Shown here in pieces: positions 9,254 to 20,605 of a stretch of 64,000 nt of DNA; positions within the stretch are counted from its first letter, which is position 1; every line of letters starts with the position of its first letter. This DNA comes from Saxidomus purpurata. Lineage: Eukaryota; Mollusca; Bivalvia; Venerida; Veneridae. The notes under the pieces are model-generated. The model had not been told where the DNA came from. It was given only the letters and a program-made list of their open reading frames with translations, and searched no databases. The DNA is taken from assembly GCA_022818135.1 (NCBI GenBank), contig JAFMSR010000019.1:3949357-4013356 (forward strand). The letters run 5' to 3'. A program made the translations under genes and the position numbers.

Positions 9254-12200
9254 CTGAAATGGGAAACGGGATTACCATGATTTGTTTTATGATAGATGCA
9301 CTTTCAGTACAGAGTTCTAGAACCGATGTTTCATAATAAACATAACCAAATGGTCCAAAAATACTGAAGACCTCATGCTTTTCTGTTTATAAGTTATTGA
9401 CATTTCCTTCTCGGATAATGTCTTGATTTTACGACATAGCTTGACGTTTATCGTTTAGTTTTGTGTACATTTAATTATCAACACTTTCGGGTCTCCCGAC
9501 CGTTTACTACCGGCCTCAGACATGTTTTTAATATAACCCAATTTAAGTAATTGATCAAAAAGACAAATTTTCAGTTGTTTTAGACCAAAAAAGGCAAAAC
9601 AAATAACTTGCCAACCGACTAACATTAAATGGTTTTGCGATGAGACACGAAACGCAAGTAATTTATTGCCTCGCCTTATCTATTTTTCACCAATTCCCAC
9701 TAAATGCTTTTCGGGGTTTTGTCCGGTGCAGAAAGAGTTCCAGTCGAATTCGGCAGACAGGCATCTAACCCCGCGACTTCCAAGTTATTCCTTACATTGC
9801 TCTGCGCCTTACTACACGCAAGGATAGGCATGGGAGCATTTTATACACTCAGTTCCAAAAGAAAGTGTGCACTTTGTTTTCTGTGATTTTTCTGAAAGCC
9901 TATATATTTGGTACCAAAATTGAGACCTGTTTACGTATAATATGGCGAACATTTTAGATTTTGCTATCGATCGATGAGAAATGCACATGAGATATAGTGT
10001 GCGAAAATTGAAGCCGATACGTCTGCTAAATATTGAAATATTTAAAATTAAGAAGTGCACACTTTCTTTTGGAACTGAGTGTAGACCTAATTCATACAGT
10101 TTGTCTTTACGGAACAAGAAATAATCTCGGCCTTCAACCGTCTATTAAGAAGTTTTAGTAAAATTCTTAAAAACATTTTTTTACCTCCGCACATGCATTT
10201 TGGACAAAAGTTTTCATCGAAAACCGCACAACCGGGAGCTGACGGGCACTTGTCGGGAAATGGAGGACATATACCTGAAATTCAAATTAAAAAATCTAAG
10301 AAAAATTCAAGTACATGTATTTCTAAAAATTACTCTCGCAGTTATCAATTTTAAATATACCGTAATACAGATGAACATGTTTAAGTAGGGACCCACAGTA
10401 AACTCCGTTTATAACGAACAATTTATAACCATATAAATTTGTTTCTTATATCCGGAGTTTGTTATATCCATATAGCATTTCATATTAAATGAAGAAGGAA
10501 AAATCGGGCCCAGAAAAGTTTGTTCCTTATATTCGATATTTCCCTTTATCCAATTTCGTTATATACAGGTTTTACTGTAGTCGTAGGTGCGATATTAAAA
10601 ATATGAACACTTATGATATAAAAGATACACCGGCGATACTGATTATGGTTATCTTAGTGTCAAACGTTTCTTTTGGGAAGTTATGTAATTGAAAGAATGC
10701 TGTTTGCGAGAATAATAACGTAATTTCGAGAAAGCCTAGCCTCCAAGTAATAAAAGAATTGTTGGAGCAAATAGCACTCTATCTGATTTGTATCATGGCC
10801 AATTTCCTATACGACTCTGTTGAAACTGTGATCTATTTCAGATAGAGTACAGTTTTAAGCTCCGCCCCCTTTCAAAAAGCAATGTATCATAAATAGATTA
10901 TTTTGCTCTTATGTACATGCATCTCAAAGCGCATGATACAATTATTCAATACAATAACAGTTATAGTATATAATTATATTCGTTTTACATTTTGTGTATT
11001 CAATATATACATGTACTTACCATTGAATGCAGTAGTAGTGGTCGTGGTAGGAGTTGTGGTTAGAGGCTTTGATGTGGAAGAGACGGTTGTGGTAGTTTTA
11101 GGCGTAGAAGTTGTGGTAAGTTTTAAGGTTGATGAAGAAGAAACGATAGAAAATAGTGTCGGAGGTGTTAGTGTACTTGTAGCTTGTATTGTTGAGTTTA
11201 CAGCAGCTAAACGTCTGGAAGTTTTTGAGGTGGAAGAAGAAGAAATCGTAGAGAATAGTGTCGGAGGTGTCAGTGTGCTTGTAGCTTGCATTGTTGATGT
11301 TCTGGTAGATTTGAAGGTAGAAGCCGTGACAGGTTTAGGTGTTGTGGTGGTTGTAGTTGAAGTAGGTTCAGGAGTGGTTGATGGAGATACTGTTGACATT
11401 AGCGTCGGAGGTGTCAATGTGCTTGTAGTTTGCATCGTTGATTTTATAATCAGAGGTGGTGGTGGCGGGAGTGTTGTAATTAATTTTGTTGTTGACGGAA
11501 ATGTTGTTGTTTTGGGTGAAGGCTTTGTCGTGGGTTGAGTTGTTGAGGATTTTATAGTCGTCGTTTGTTGTGTTGTAGATTTCAAGGTCGTTGGCGTTGT
11601 TTGTTTTTTCGTTGTTGGACTTGTCTTCTGAGTTGTTGTGGCTTGAGTCGTCTTCAGAGTCGTCATAGTTGGAGTCGTTTTCAAAGTAGTGGTAGGCGTC
11701 GTCTTCTGGGTCGTTGTAGTAGGTGTCGTCTTCAAAGTCGTTGTGGTAGGCGTCGTCTTCTGAGTCGTTGTAGTAGGTGTCGTCTTCACAGTCGTTGTTG
11801 TAGGCGTCGTCTTCTGAGTCATTATAGTAGGTGTCGTCTTCACAGTCGTTGTTGTTGGCGTCGTCTTCTGAGTCGTTGTGGTAGGCGTCGTCGTCTGAGT
11901 CGTTGTGATAGGCGTCGTCTTCTGAGTCGTTGTAGTAGGTAGCGTCTTCACAGTCGTTGTGGTAGGCGTCGTCTTCTGAGTCGTTGTGGTAGGCGTCGTC
12001 TTCTGAGTCGTTGTAGTAGGCGTCGTCTTTACAGTCGTTGTGGTAGGAGTCGTCTTTACAGTCGTTGTGGTAGGCGTCGTCCTTACAGTTTTGGTAGGAG
12101 TCGTCTTGACAGTCGTTGTGGTAGGAGTCGTCTTGACAGTCGTTGTGGTAGGAGTCGTCTTTACAGTCGTTGTGGTAGGCGTCGTCTTTACAGTCGTTGT

Positions 12201-15200
12201 GGTAGGCGTCGTCTTTACAGTTTTGGTAGGAGTCGTCTTGACAGTCGTTGTAGTAGGCGTTGTCTTTACAGTCGTTGTGGTAGGATTTGTCTTCACAGTC
12301 GTTGTGGTTGGCGTCGTCTTCAGAGTAGTTGTTTTGGTAGAAGTCGTCTTAGTAGTCGTTCTGGTAGGCGTCGTTTTCTGAGGCGTTGTGGTAGAAATCG
12401 TCTTCACTGTCGTTGAGGTTGGCGTCGATCTCACAGTTGTTTTGGTAGGAGTCGTCTTCACAGTCGTTGTGGAAGATGTTGTCTTCATAGTTGTTGTGGT
12501 AGGAGTCGTCGGTTTAGTTGTCGTGGAAGGAGTCGTTTTCACAGTCGTTGTGGTAGGAGTCGTCTTCACAGTCGTTGTTGAAGGAGTTGTCGGCTTAGTT
12601 GTCGTGGTAGGAGTCGTTTGCTTAGTCGTTGTGGTAGGAGTCGTTTGCTTAGTCGTTGTGGTAGGAGTCGTCTTCGTAGTTGTTGTGATAGGAGTCGTCT
12701 TCTTGGTCGTTTTGGAAGAAGTCGTTTGCTTAGTTGTCGAGGTAGGTGTCGTCGATTTAGTCGTTGTGGTAGGAGTCGTCGGCTTAGTTGTCGTGGTAAG
12801 AGTCGTCTTCGTTGTTGTTGTGGTAGGTGTCGTCCTTACAGTCGTTGTGGTAGGTGTCGTCCTTGCAGTCGTTGTTGTAGGTGTAGTCGGCCTCGTTGTT
12901 GATTTAACTGGCGTATAAAACAACATAGTAATGCCAAATAAATACAATGTTAAACCAGCTTTTTAATAAAAGAGCAATATCCGTTTCCCTTAAACATACC
13001 ATTTACTAAAAATGATTTCCTTATTTTAACCTGTCTGTAATCTCCATGCAATTAACTGATAATGGGTAAAGGACGAGTATATATAATAATATCAACGACC
13101 TTGATTAAGCTTTGTCTGTATTTTAAGCTTGTCGTAAAAAAAACATTTGCGACCGTCGTACATATCAAAGTATGAAACAAATAAACCGGTTCACAAATGA
13201 TAGATATATCTTTTCATTGTATATATTTTACCTCGACCGTGGGGCAACTTATTTAAGTGACTTGACTCATGTGACTAGTCAGTTATCAGAGGGCGAACCG
13301 CGAATTTCATTACTTGTACCTATTTACGTCTGGGTGGACCAGGTTTAAGCAAGGAGACATCTAAAGTTCAGGCCGATGAGGGATCGAACCCGGATCCTCG
13401 AGGCTGCTGAGGGAACGCCGTAACCACTTCACCACTGAGGCCAACTCACCAAAATCTTAGATTTATGATAGTGAGAAACTTCACAGCTAATGACTGGCTT
13501 TTTCGTGTGATCATAACGATAATGTCAAAGGATTCCAACTGCTAACGCCAAATTTGCACATTTGGTCTACTTTTGACTTTATCTGTCAAGGGAGTTAATT
13601 CGTCAACTACTTCTGTTATTAACTGTATTCTAATTACTTTGTCCTTCACACAGCCAGCAGCCGTTTCTATCAATTTCACATTTACTCCAAGGTATGCTAG
13701 AATCTGTCATTGGGCTCGGTGGGCAGCGGTTATTGTTGGAAGCAGCTCCGTCGAGGTTCGAGCTTCCTGGTCCGCCTAGAATACAAAAACAAGTGTAAGC
13801 CTTTCTCAAAGGGACCGGTGATGTAGAGGTAAAGGTGTCTGCCGCTCATCCTGGAGGTTGAGGGTTCAAGCCCCACTCGGGTCACGACCGTACCGCCTCA
13901 TACGACACCAGTGCTGGTTTATCAAGGAAACGGACTCGAGAGTGACTCGATAAGCTTCAAGCTTTTCTTCACAATCGAGCTTAAATAAAATAGTACAAAC
14001 AAACAAAGCTTAATTCTAGAGCATTTAATATATTAATTGGTCGAATCCTACCTATTGAAAGAAAGTATCAGAACATAAAGTTGTAAGAGATGATGTGCCA
14101 TCGCAAATGCAGCGTTAGTATGTAGGAAATAAACTGACGTACAGACATGTTGCCGTAAATTCTTGTGCGTCGCGAAATAAACCAATCAGCTTACCTGAAT
14201 TCGAGCAATAGGCACAGTCATTTGCGTCCAGTTTTACCAAAAACTGCGGACAATTGTTGGCTAACGACGGACATACTGCAAAAAGAATCATTTAGGGAGT
14301 TAAAAATAACAGTTCGGTAGTCTCCGTAACTTTTTACGGAAAAGGCCGAGTGTTACAGAACGTACGAAATCGTTTCCAAGGCAGCGAGAGAACATGCTAC
14401 ATATATACGTTGCTGTGTCTGCATGATTGTTAACTAAAATTCATAAATACTTTAAGATATTGGATAAGTCTCGTTTATGTTTCAAGCACAACGGACGTAA
14501 TTTGTATTATATTTGATACGATAAGACAAAATGGTGCACTTAACCACGGACCTATGTACGTGTCCGTGACATAACTAGCAGTTACGTTGCATTTTATACT
14601 CACCAAGGTCGCTCCTTCCGCTTCCTGTTCCCGCCTGCGAACCGGATGATGATCCACTTCCTGTTCCAGTCTGCGAGCTTGTTGGTGACCCACTGCCTGT
14701 TCCCGTCTGCGAACTTGATGATGAGCCACTTCCTGTTCCCGTCTGCGAGCTTGTTGGTGATACACTTCCTGTTCCCGTCTGCGAACTTGATGATGATCCA
14801 CTAGGTGTCTGGGAACCAGTCCCCGAACCAAATCCGGGCATAACTCCGGGTTGAAAACCACCTTACGATAACAAGGAAAATAATACTGTATAATGCAGAG
14901 GCGGAAAGTAATAAGGGGATGATAATTTACTTATTTTTTGAGGCGCTATCTGTCAACTTTGACCGTATATTCTAAAAGACGTTGCAGTTCATGTGAAACC
15001 ATTAGTTGCTGCGGGGCACCAATTTTCATTGATCAAGTGTGTGGGTCAATCCATTAATTTTAGATTTCAATGAAAAACCGTGTGACTGTTTTCATTTTCT
15101 ATCTTATAAATGATTCCGCGAGTTTAAGCTACCACGAATTTGCAGCTTTCTGTAAAGCCAACGAAATTACAATGCCAAAAAATTCTGCATGCACTTACAC

Positions 15201-17910
15201 TAAATTTAATTCGGGGAGTTAAATGACGTTTTCAGCAAAAACAAAGAAAGGTAGCGAAATCACATTACACAAGGGCACGTGCAAAGTATGTTAAACATTT
15301 AAGTCTATTAGTACCTGTCTGTGCTCCGGTTGATGACCCACCAGTCTGGGAACCAGTGCCTGACGAACCACTAATTCCGGGCATAACTCCAGGTTGAAAA
15401 TTGAAAGTCGAAGATGCTCCCCCTTGCATCAATAAAGATATTAAAAAATTAGTAAATTACATTGAACAATACATGGCTATGGTCTTTAAGTCCACACGAG
15501 GCCCCGTTTGAACAGTAAATGGTACCGTCGAAATTGTAAACTTAATATTCACGTCAAATGTAGAGCTAGGAGGTTGCGGGGTCGATCCCAACTGGGGTCA
15601 CGACCGTACCTCCTCCTATGACACCTGTACTGGTTTTTTCCAGGAAGCGGACTCGAGAGTGACTCCATAAGCTTCAAGCTTTCATCACAATCGAGCTTAA
15701 ATATATTACTATGAACTAAGCAAAGTAAGCATCAAATGTAAAATCGCCAATTGTTCACTGTAATAAGTCATTTAAGTATAGCCACATTATTACTGACAAA
15801 AAATTACAAAATTATATAATGATGTTACAAAGAAAATAAAATCCCTACAGCTTTGTTAGCTCAAAAACGGTATCAGTTTTTGGATTCTATTTTTGAAAAC
15901 AACGAGAAATGATCGATCAGTATTTGTACCATGATTTATTGTAGAATAATTCACAGGACAAAGTTTAGATGTGCAAAGATCGGTCACAAAGGGTAAAACC
16001 ACGAATACCATAAAAATAATTCACCTCTGACGCCGTGCCGTGAATTATTTAGAAATAAATCACGGATCTGGAATTATTATATCGGATCAAACACGATAAA
16101 TGACTCAACGCATCAACACAATTATTTTTTCTCCTGTGAGTATGTTGGCCTAGTCATACTTCACAAAAAAAACACCAACCAAAAACACAAAAAAAACGTG
16201 AAACCTCACGTGCCGTGATTTATTAAGAATTTTATCACGTTATCTACTTGTGATGTATAGGGATGTTCTCTTCTTTTACTACAATAGGTGCAAAAATAAC
16301 TTTTTTTTGGCAATAACAAAACCGTTTTGTGCTCCTTCTACTTTCTTGAAAATGTTTTGGCGACATAGTAAGTTGTTCGTAATAAGCAAGATGTTATATT
16401 TTAGGTGCAAAGGTTGTGTGACGTCATAGTCTTACCAAGAGAGCACGAAGACGGACAAGTATAACAGCCGTTGACTCTTTTCAGGCACGGACACATGAAG
16501 TTGTACGGTGGGCAATAAGTACCAAATCCCCTCCTTTGTTTTACCAACGGCGTGTCTGAAAACAGACTGTTTTTCAAATAACTATTTTATATATAAGTTG
16601 TAACACATACGAAATGCTTGACAGGAGTTTATACTGGAACCTTTTAATTTGATGATTCGTTTTGAAATATTTTAACCAAAATCTGAGAGCGAGCAGCTTT
16701 AAAATGTCTTTATTTATGGCTTTTTCAGTTATCTCCCTTGTCAGATGAAATCCAAGGTTGACCAAATGATCGACATGGTCTTATCAATTGGATTCCTCTA
16801 ATTTTATGGTTGTTCCTCATAAACAACAACAACACCAACAAAACAAGTGGCAAATGAGACTAAATACTTACGTAATATTGTTTTGTGTATTACTGAACCA
16901 TCGGTGTCAGAGTATATTTTGTTGTATATTTTGTCACGTATGTAATCCACCCCGTGTACGTCATTTCCGTTTACATTTGAAACTAGAAAAGAAGAGATTT
17001 ATAAAAAATCTGTCATTGGTTTATAACTGCATGTATGTTCTTTCTGTGTTTAACAGACAAAAAAACCACACCATAAACAAAACAAAAAACAACAACAACA
17101 AACAAACAAGACAACAATAACATTTAACAGACAACCCATAATATTCAAACCGCCACACATTAGGATATATATTCTAACTGTAAGAATGCTTTACAATCCA
17201 TAATGCAAAAAATAAATAAAGCAATGTTAGATTACATCCGATGAAACAGTCACTACAGCGGTTGGACAGGGAGTGGGTAGGGGAGGGGGAAGATGGCATT
17301 TATCCAAGTTACAAGTTTACAGCCGTGTTCATAATCATGGTTTGTTACAAGCATGTGATTATGAAAGACTTTAAACAAAACAGTGGAAACAAGAAAATTC
17401 AGTGAATTTGAGGCTAATCCGTTTTCTGAATGTTCCATTGTTAGAGACTAAAAAGTTGATTACTTGCCAAACATAATCAAAATTTGACCACCCCATTGGG
17501 ACCTCATCTCTGGGGGGAACATTTTATTTGCAGGTTATAAAATGAAGAGTTTAGGTGTTGTATGTTGATATAAGAGATATAAGACAATAATTTTTAAGTG
17601 AAAAGTAGAAAGCTAAACTCACTCGTCCCTAAACTCGTCGACCCAACAGCACCGTTAAAGTCCCACTAGCTCTTGGATACTCATGAATTTATAAAAATTT
17701 AGAGAAAGAATGATGATGGGATCGTGCTGTATTTAGTCATAAAACAAAATGCTGACGTTCATTTTTTTCGCTACTTTGACTAAAATCAAGTTTCACGGTG
17801 ACATCATACCGAAGTACTACAATTGTTTAAAGTTACATTGACAAGTAAAAAAAATATATATACTTACATATACACCCAATAAGAACAGACGCCAGAACAA
17901 ACAGGCTCAT
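9120..17910 (-). CDS. Secreted Thr-rich mucin with antistasin-like Cys modules, 8 exons
   Basis: Exons on the minus strand, in order: 17910-17868, 16555-16436, 15416-15315, 14861-14604, 14275-14195, 12907-11021, 10274-10185, 9253-9120 (TAA). Total 2,715 nt, about 904 residues. Order: signal peptide (MSLFVLASVLIGCI); Cys module (CX6CXCX6CX2CX3C); two Gly/Ser/Thr exons sharing FQPGVMPG; Cys module (CX6CX11CX2C); 629 codons of PTTTTVKTT-like repeats; Cys module (CX6CX5CX7CX2CXC); and a last module CX4CX3CX12CX2CXC close to the antistasin pattern. Every intron is phase 1. Mucin Thr/Pro repeats are normally densely O-glycosylated; antistasin domains inhibit serine proteases. A mucus, adhesive or shell-matrix role is inference. 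The start is the first Met before a hydrophobic stretch. Confidence 0.85.
10185..10274 (-). CDS. Mucin exon 7: Cys module
   Basis: Encodes ICPPFPDKCPSAPGCAVFDE, then NFCPKCMCGG. The CPKCMC end resembles the antistasin CX2CXC signature. Acceptor TTTCAG, donor GTAAAA, phase 1. Confidence 0.82.
10395..10582. mobile_element. MITE with CAGTAAA..CCGTTTATAACGA ends
   Basis: Left end CAGTAAACTCCGTTTATAAC and inverted right end CGTTATATACAGGTTTTACTG with internal TCGGGCCCAGAAAA. Relatives at 31238, 34908, 47605 and 50460. CAGT ends suggest a Tc1/mariner-pogo type MITE (inference). Confidence 0.65.
11021..12907 (-). CDS. Mucin exon 6: 629-codon Thr-rich mucin exon
   Basis: Starts KSTTRPTTPTTTT after acceptor CGCCAG and ends TTTTTTAFN before donor GTAAGT; 1,887 nt, phase 1 at both ends. 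The core is a 27-nt repeat giving PTTTTVKTT or PTTTTQKTT, so Thr makes up about two thirds and one Lys falls every nine residues. The C-terminal third has three copies of QATSTLTPPTLFS separated by Ser runs. The opposite strand is also open in long GVV-rich frames, which is a by-product of the repeat. Confidence 0.88.
11560..12905. repeat. 27-bp coding minisatellite in the mucin exon
   Basis: Repeated about 27-bp unit (CGTCGTTGTGGTAGGAGTCG-like on the plus strand) encoding nine-residue PTTTTxKTT repeats on the minus strand. Units differ mainly at synonymous sites and at the V/Q codon. Confidence 0.9.
13325..13445 (-). mobile_element. tRNA-derived SINE (minus strand)
   Basis: On the minus strand: TCAGTGGTGAAGTGGTTACG (box A-like) and GGGTTCGATCCC (box B). 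It does not fold as a complete tRNA with paired acceptor ends. Confidence 0.6.
13812..13992 (+). mobile_element. tRNA-derived SINE, full-length copy
   Basis: The tRNA-like head has box A TGATGTAGAGGTAAAGG and box B GGTTCAAGCCCC. A body follows with ACGACCGTACC, GGACTCGAGAGTGACTCG and AAGCTTCAAGC, then an AT-rich tail. Copies: 15565-15700 (+, 5' truncated) and 34352-34530 (-). Confidence 0.75.
14195..14275 (-). CDS. Mucin exon 5: short Cys module
   Basis: Encodes CPSLANNCPQFLVKLDANDC and AYCSNS: spacing CX6CX11CX2C with an Asp before the CX2C, like half an antistasin domain. Acceptor TTTTTGCAG, donor GTAAGC, phase 1. Confidence 0.8.
14604..14861 (-). CDS. Mucin exon 4: FQPGVMPG and SSQTGTGS repeats
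   Basis: Encodes FQPGVMPGFGSGTGSQTPSG and then five Ser/Gly/Thr repeats of the form SSSQTGTGSGSP. Likely duplicated from the same ancestor as exon 3. Donor GTGAGT, phase 1. Confidence 0.85.
15315..15416 (-). CDS. Mucin exon 3: FQPGVMPG and Gly/Ser/Thr repeat
   Basis: Encodes STFNFQPGVMPGISGSSGTG, then SQTGGSSTGAQT. Phase 1 requires acceptor GGGGGAG|CATC. Another AG eight bases upstream would shift the frame, so the exact start is less certain. The FQPGVMPG core repeats in the next exon. Confidence 0.72.
15565..15700 (+). mobile_element. SINE copy, 5' truncated (family of 13812)
   Basis: Starts near box B (GGGGTCGATCCC) and keeps the ACGACCGTACC and GGACTCGAGAGTGACTC body. Lies in the mucin gene between exons 2 and 3. 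Confidence 0.7.
15990..16250. repeat. Region with two CGTGATTTATT hairpins
   Basis: CGTGAATTATTT AGA AATAAATCACG near 16038 and a similar pair near 16215 form imperfect 12-bp stems. The region also holds A-rich runs. Intronic in the mucin gene; function unknown. Confidence 0.4.
16436..16555 (-). CDS. Mucin exon 2: Cys-rich module
   Basis: Encodes TPLVKQRRGFGTY and then CPPYNFMCPCLKRVNGCYTC, ending PSSCSLG. Seven Cys, spacing CX6CXCX6CX2CX3C from YC onward. Acceptor TCTGTTTTCAG, donor GTAAGA, phase 1 at both ends. Confidence 0.82.
16605..16704 (-). mobile_element. MITE fragment with GAGAGCGAGCAGCTTTAA end
   Basis: AAAATCTGAGAGCGAGCAGC at 16678-16697 is the terminal motif of the family described at 49468. 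It sits in a mucin intron. Confidence 0.55.
17868..17910 (-). CDS. Mucin exon 1: start codon and signal peptide
   Basis: ATG at 17910; MSLFVLASVLIGCI is a hydrophobic signal sequence. Donor GTAAGT, phase 1. Confidence 0.8.
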
Positions 17911-20547
17911 TTTTTAAACTTCAAGTTTAATTTATTTCATTAAAAAATAGGAAAAGCAAAATGCACCAATATCCTGGCTTATTTTATAACGAAACCGAAG
18001 CCTGTGTTCAATAAAAAAAAAGTTGTGTGTTCCTTTCTTCTCAACAAAAGTTATTATGTAACAGTTCTTAAAACAGTTATTCCCTTAAAAAAGATGTTTT
18101 ATATTTTTTGACACAATAATGTCACTAAATACTGATAAATCATGATAAGTTTATCTACTATCGCACCGTATCGGCATGATGACGTAACAACGGTCACCTA
18201 TTTGGCAGGTGAACTCAAAGGTCATATTATCTATAATCTTATTTTGCCACATTAACCTTAAAGACACATTATTAGACGGCAAATTTCGCGGGAAATATAG
18301 GCATCTTTTTAATAAAAGAGCTACACGTAATTTTACATCCAAAGTGCTTAGGAGACTTTAAAGCAGTGAAAAGGTAGAAAATGGAATGTTTATACGATTA
18401 CAAGCACCTGTGTTTTAAAATATGCATTTTTTATGTCGAAAAAATAGTTCCTTTGAAAAGTCATTTACCTTGGCACCGCTAAATTGCTCAAATAGACGCG
18501 TCTACCTTTTAATTTGGACAGTTTCATTATTTGTTCAAGGTGTGCTCCCTGAACATTAATAGACTGAAAAGTGCAGATCATGATCAGACTGTATGGATAT
18601 GCAGGCTGATCATGATCAACAGCGGAAATAAAGGCGAACTAGTTTGTCCCTAGCAGTGTAACGGTTAAATACGAGATAATCTGAAGAACTTTATCGATTT
18701 TATTTTGCTAGTATAGGATATTTTACCGATTAATTTTGCTTGCATTGGATATTTTACAGATTTGTTGTGATTGTAATGGAGTTTTAGTTGTACGTAAAGA
18801 CATCGCACAGTTATATAGTACATCTATAACTAACGGGTCATGAGAAAAGGGTTGGGTTTTTCTAAATAGTTGAAAGTAAAATGGTCTTTTTTGATCATTT
18901 TCTTACTATAAGAAAGTTTGAGGTCGACGGGTAAAAGTTAAAGTACGGTATGTCGGGAGATCAGAACTTCAAACATATATTTACTTGTTGTACAATATAC
19001 TAATATTACCAAGAAAAATGTCTTACCGGCGAAATTGACCGGGGTTTTATGTTCGAAAAACATTCCGACTGGCGCTTTTTTTAATCAATGTTACAAATAT
19101 AGCGCAGATTTTTTTTTTAGTGATGTTGGAAAAAAAAAAGATGCATTTTCGTGAAGAAAAAACTGAAATATGTAAGATAGGTAAACGCCTGCTGTCAGCC
19201 TCCGTGGTTGAGTCGCTGACTTGAAACTACTGTTACCTCTCATAGATTGAGAGTCAAGGATTCGAGCCCTGGTACCAACCTTTGTCAGAAAGTTGTCAGT
19301 TTCTTAATGAGGATAGGGATTTAGTACTGGTTCTTCCCAGGAACGATGGTTAGGTAAACTGCCCGCCTGTTTAAAATGACCGAAATACGGTTGAATATAC
19401 AACATATACGCCAGTTTTGTTTTAGAAAACGTATCACAATGGCATCATTATTTTATCCTTATAGATATTTTTAAGAGTATTTTAAGTGATCATGGGTCTC
19501 TAAAGCAGTACATGTGGCGGTAATGTTTAAAAGAAAAGGTAAATACGGTTACCAGGGCCTTTAGAATTAAAGTTTTGGACTCAACGTGAGCCTAATACCA
19601 AGGACAAATTCACTCGTCGTAAAGCACACTTCTCTGACTTTTCCATAATTTTCCATGGAAAAAGCCGTTGAGTCATGCTCCGAATGGTTTGATGTAAAAT
19701 TTACTTTAAAAATGCACCAGTCTAAACACCGATATACAAATGCAATTCATTTAAAAAAATATCTAAGCCGTGTAACTTGTTTACATCTGCTTTTACCCAA
19801 CCGGAAGTAATGATTCAGAAATTAATTGATATTGTTACTGTTACTTCTGCAGCTGTTTCTACGTCGAGAGAGCGAGCAAAAATCATCTTGGTATTAATTT
19901 TGCTTTTTAATTACTAGTTTGTAGGTGCAACCGCACTCATTTTCCCAGTATGTTTTTTCGTTATTTCTTATACGCTTCAAATAGTGATTGCAGATCGAAC
20001 GATGTGCGGTTATTACAAGCGACCGTAAATGATAACGGCTTTTTCATGCAGTAATAAATTAACTTGCTTTCACAACCGCTGCACTGAAATATTGAATATT
20101 TCTTTGATGTATTACGCGTAACAAATTAATTCAATCCCTGCTTCAATCAAAAGGGACAATCCTTGCATCATATTTAGATATCAAACGCTTTTTAATTATT
20201 ATAAAAGATGATGTTATCTGGGCTTTAATTTCGAGAAATATCCACTACCGGCTTACATTACTTAACTTAATGCGCTTTCGAGTGTCTGTATTTCCCCCTG
20301 ACTTGCCAATTACGCACGGCTAGTCAGACAAGAGAATCCACTTGAACTTGGCTTTATCGATCCCACATTTCCGATCCATTAAACCAATTAGCAGTCGTTA
20401 ATTTCCGTAACTTTCCGTGACTTTATATGAAATATGAAGATATTTTTTTCAAAAAACAAATCTTCGTTAATTTCCGTGGTATAAATGATTTATCGTTCAA
20501 TATCAAGTGGTCTGGAAACTAGGAACAGTATGAAATTTTCTTAAAAG
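17911..20547. other. Divergent intergenic region between mucin and FN3 genes
   Basis: No exon found. It separates the minus-strand mucin start (17910) from the plus-strand FN3 gene start (20548), so both promoters should lie here. It holds a repeat with paired GATCATGATC sites (18575-18625), a relative of the 4623 MITE (18956-19150) and a SINE (19193-19392). No clear TATA box or CpG island was recognised. Confidence 0.5.
19193..19392 (+). mobile_element. tRNA-derived SINE
   Basis: Head CAGCCTCCGTGGTTGAGTCG with box B-like GGATTCGAGCCCTGG, then a body with AGAAAGTTGTCAGTTTCTTA and GGTTAGGTAAACTGCCCGCC. Fragments of the body occur at 6180-6372 (+) and 54585-54735 (-). Confidence 0.7.
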
Positions 20548-20605
20548 ATGGAATTTATAGGCTGTATTTCTTGTTTGTTTATTTGTGTTGCTTGGATACA
20601 AGAAG
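20548..20605 (+). CDS. FN3 gene exon 1: start and signal peptide
   Basis: ATG at 20548 opens MEFIGCISCLFICVAWIQE, a hydrophobic signal sequence, then donor gtaatg in phase 1, matching the next exon. Confidence 0.75.

Noticed and set aside
10903..12918. Plus-strand Val/Gly-rich and Arg/Ser/Cys-rich ORFs
   Set aside because: Antisense shadows of the mucin repeat. The minus strand has correct acceptor, donor and phase.
13573..13779. 68-codon plus-strand ORF
   Set aside because: Lies in a mucin intron between SINE copies, with no domain or splice support.
14475..14861. Arg/Gln-rich minus-strand ORF (REQEVYHQQARR)
   Set aside because: An alternative frame of mucin exon 4; the phase-1 frame with FQPGVMPG is supported by the neighbouring exons.
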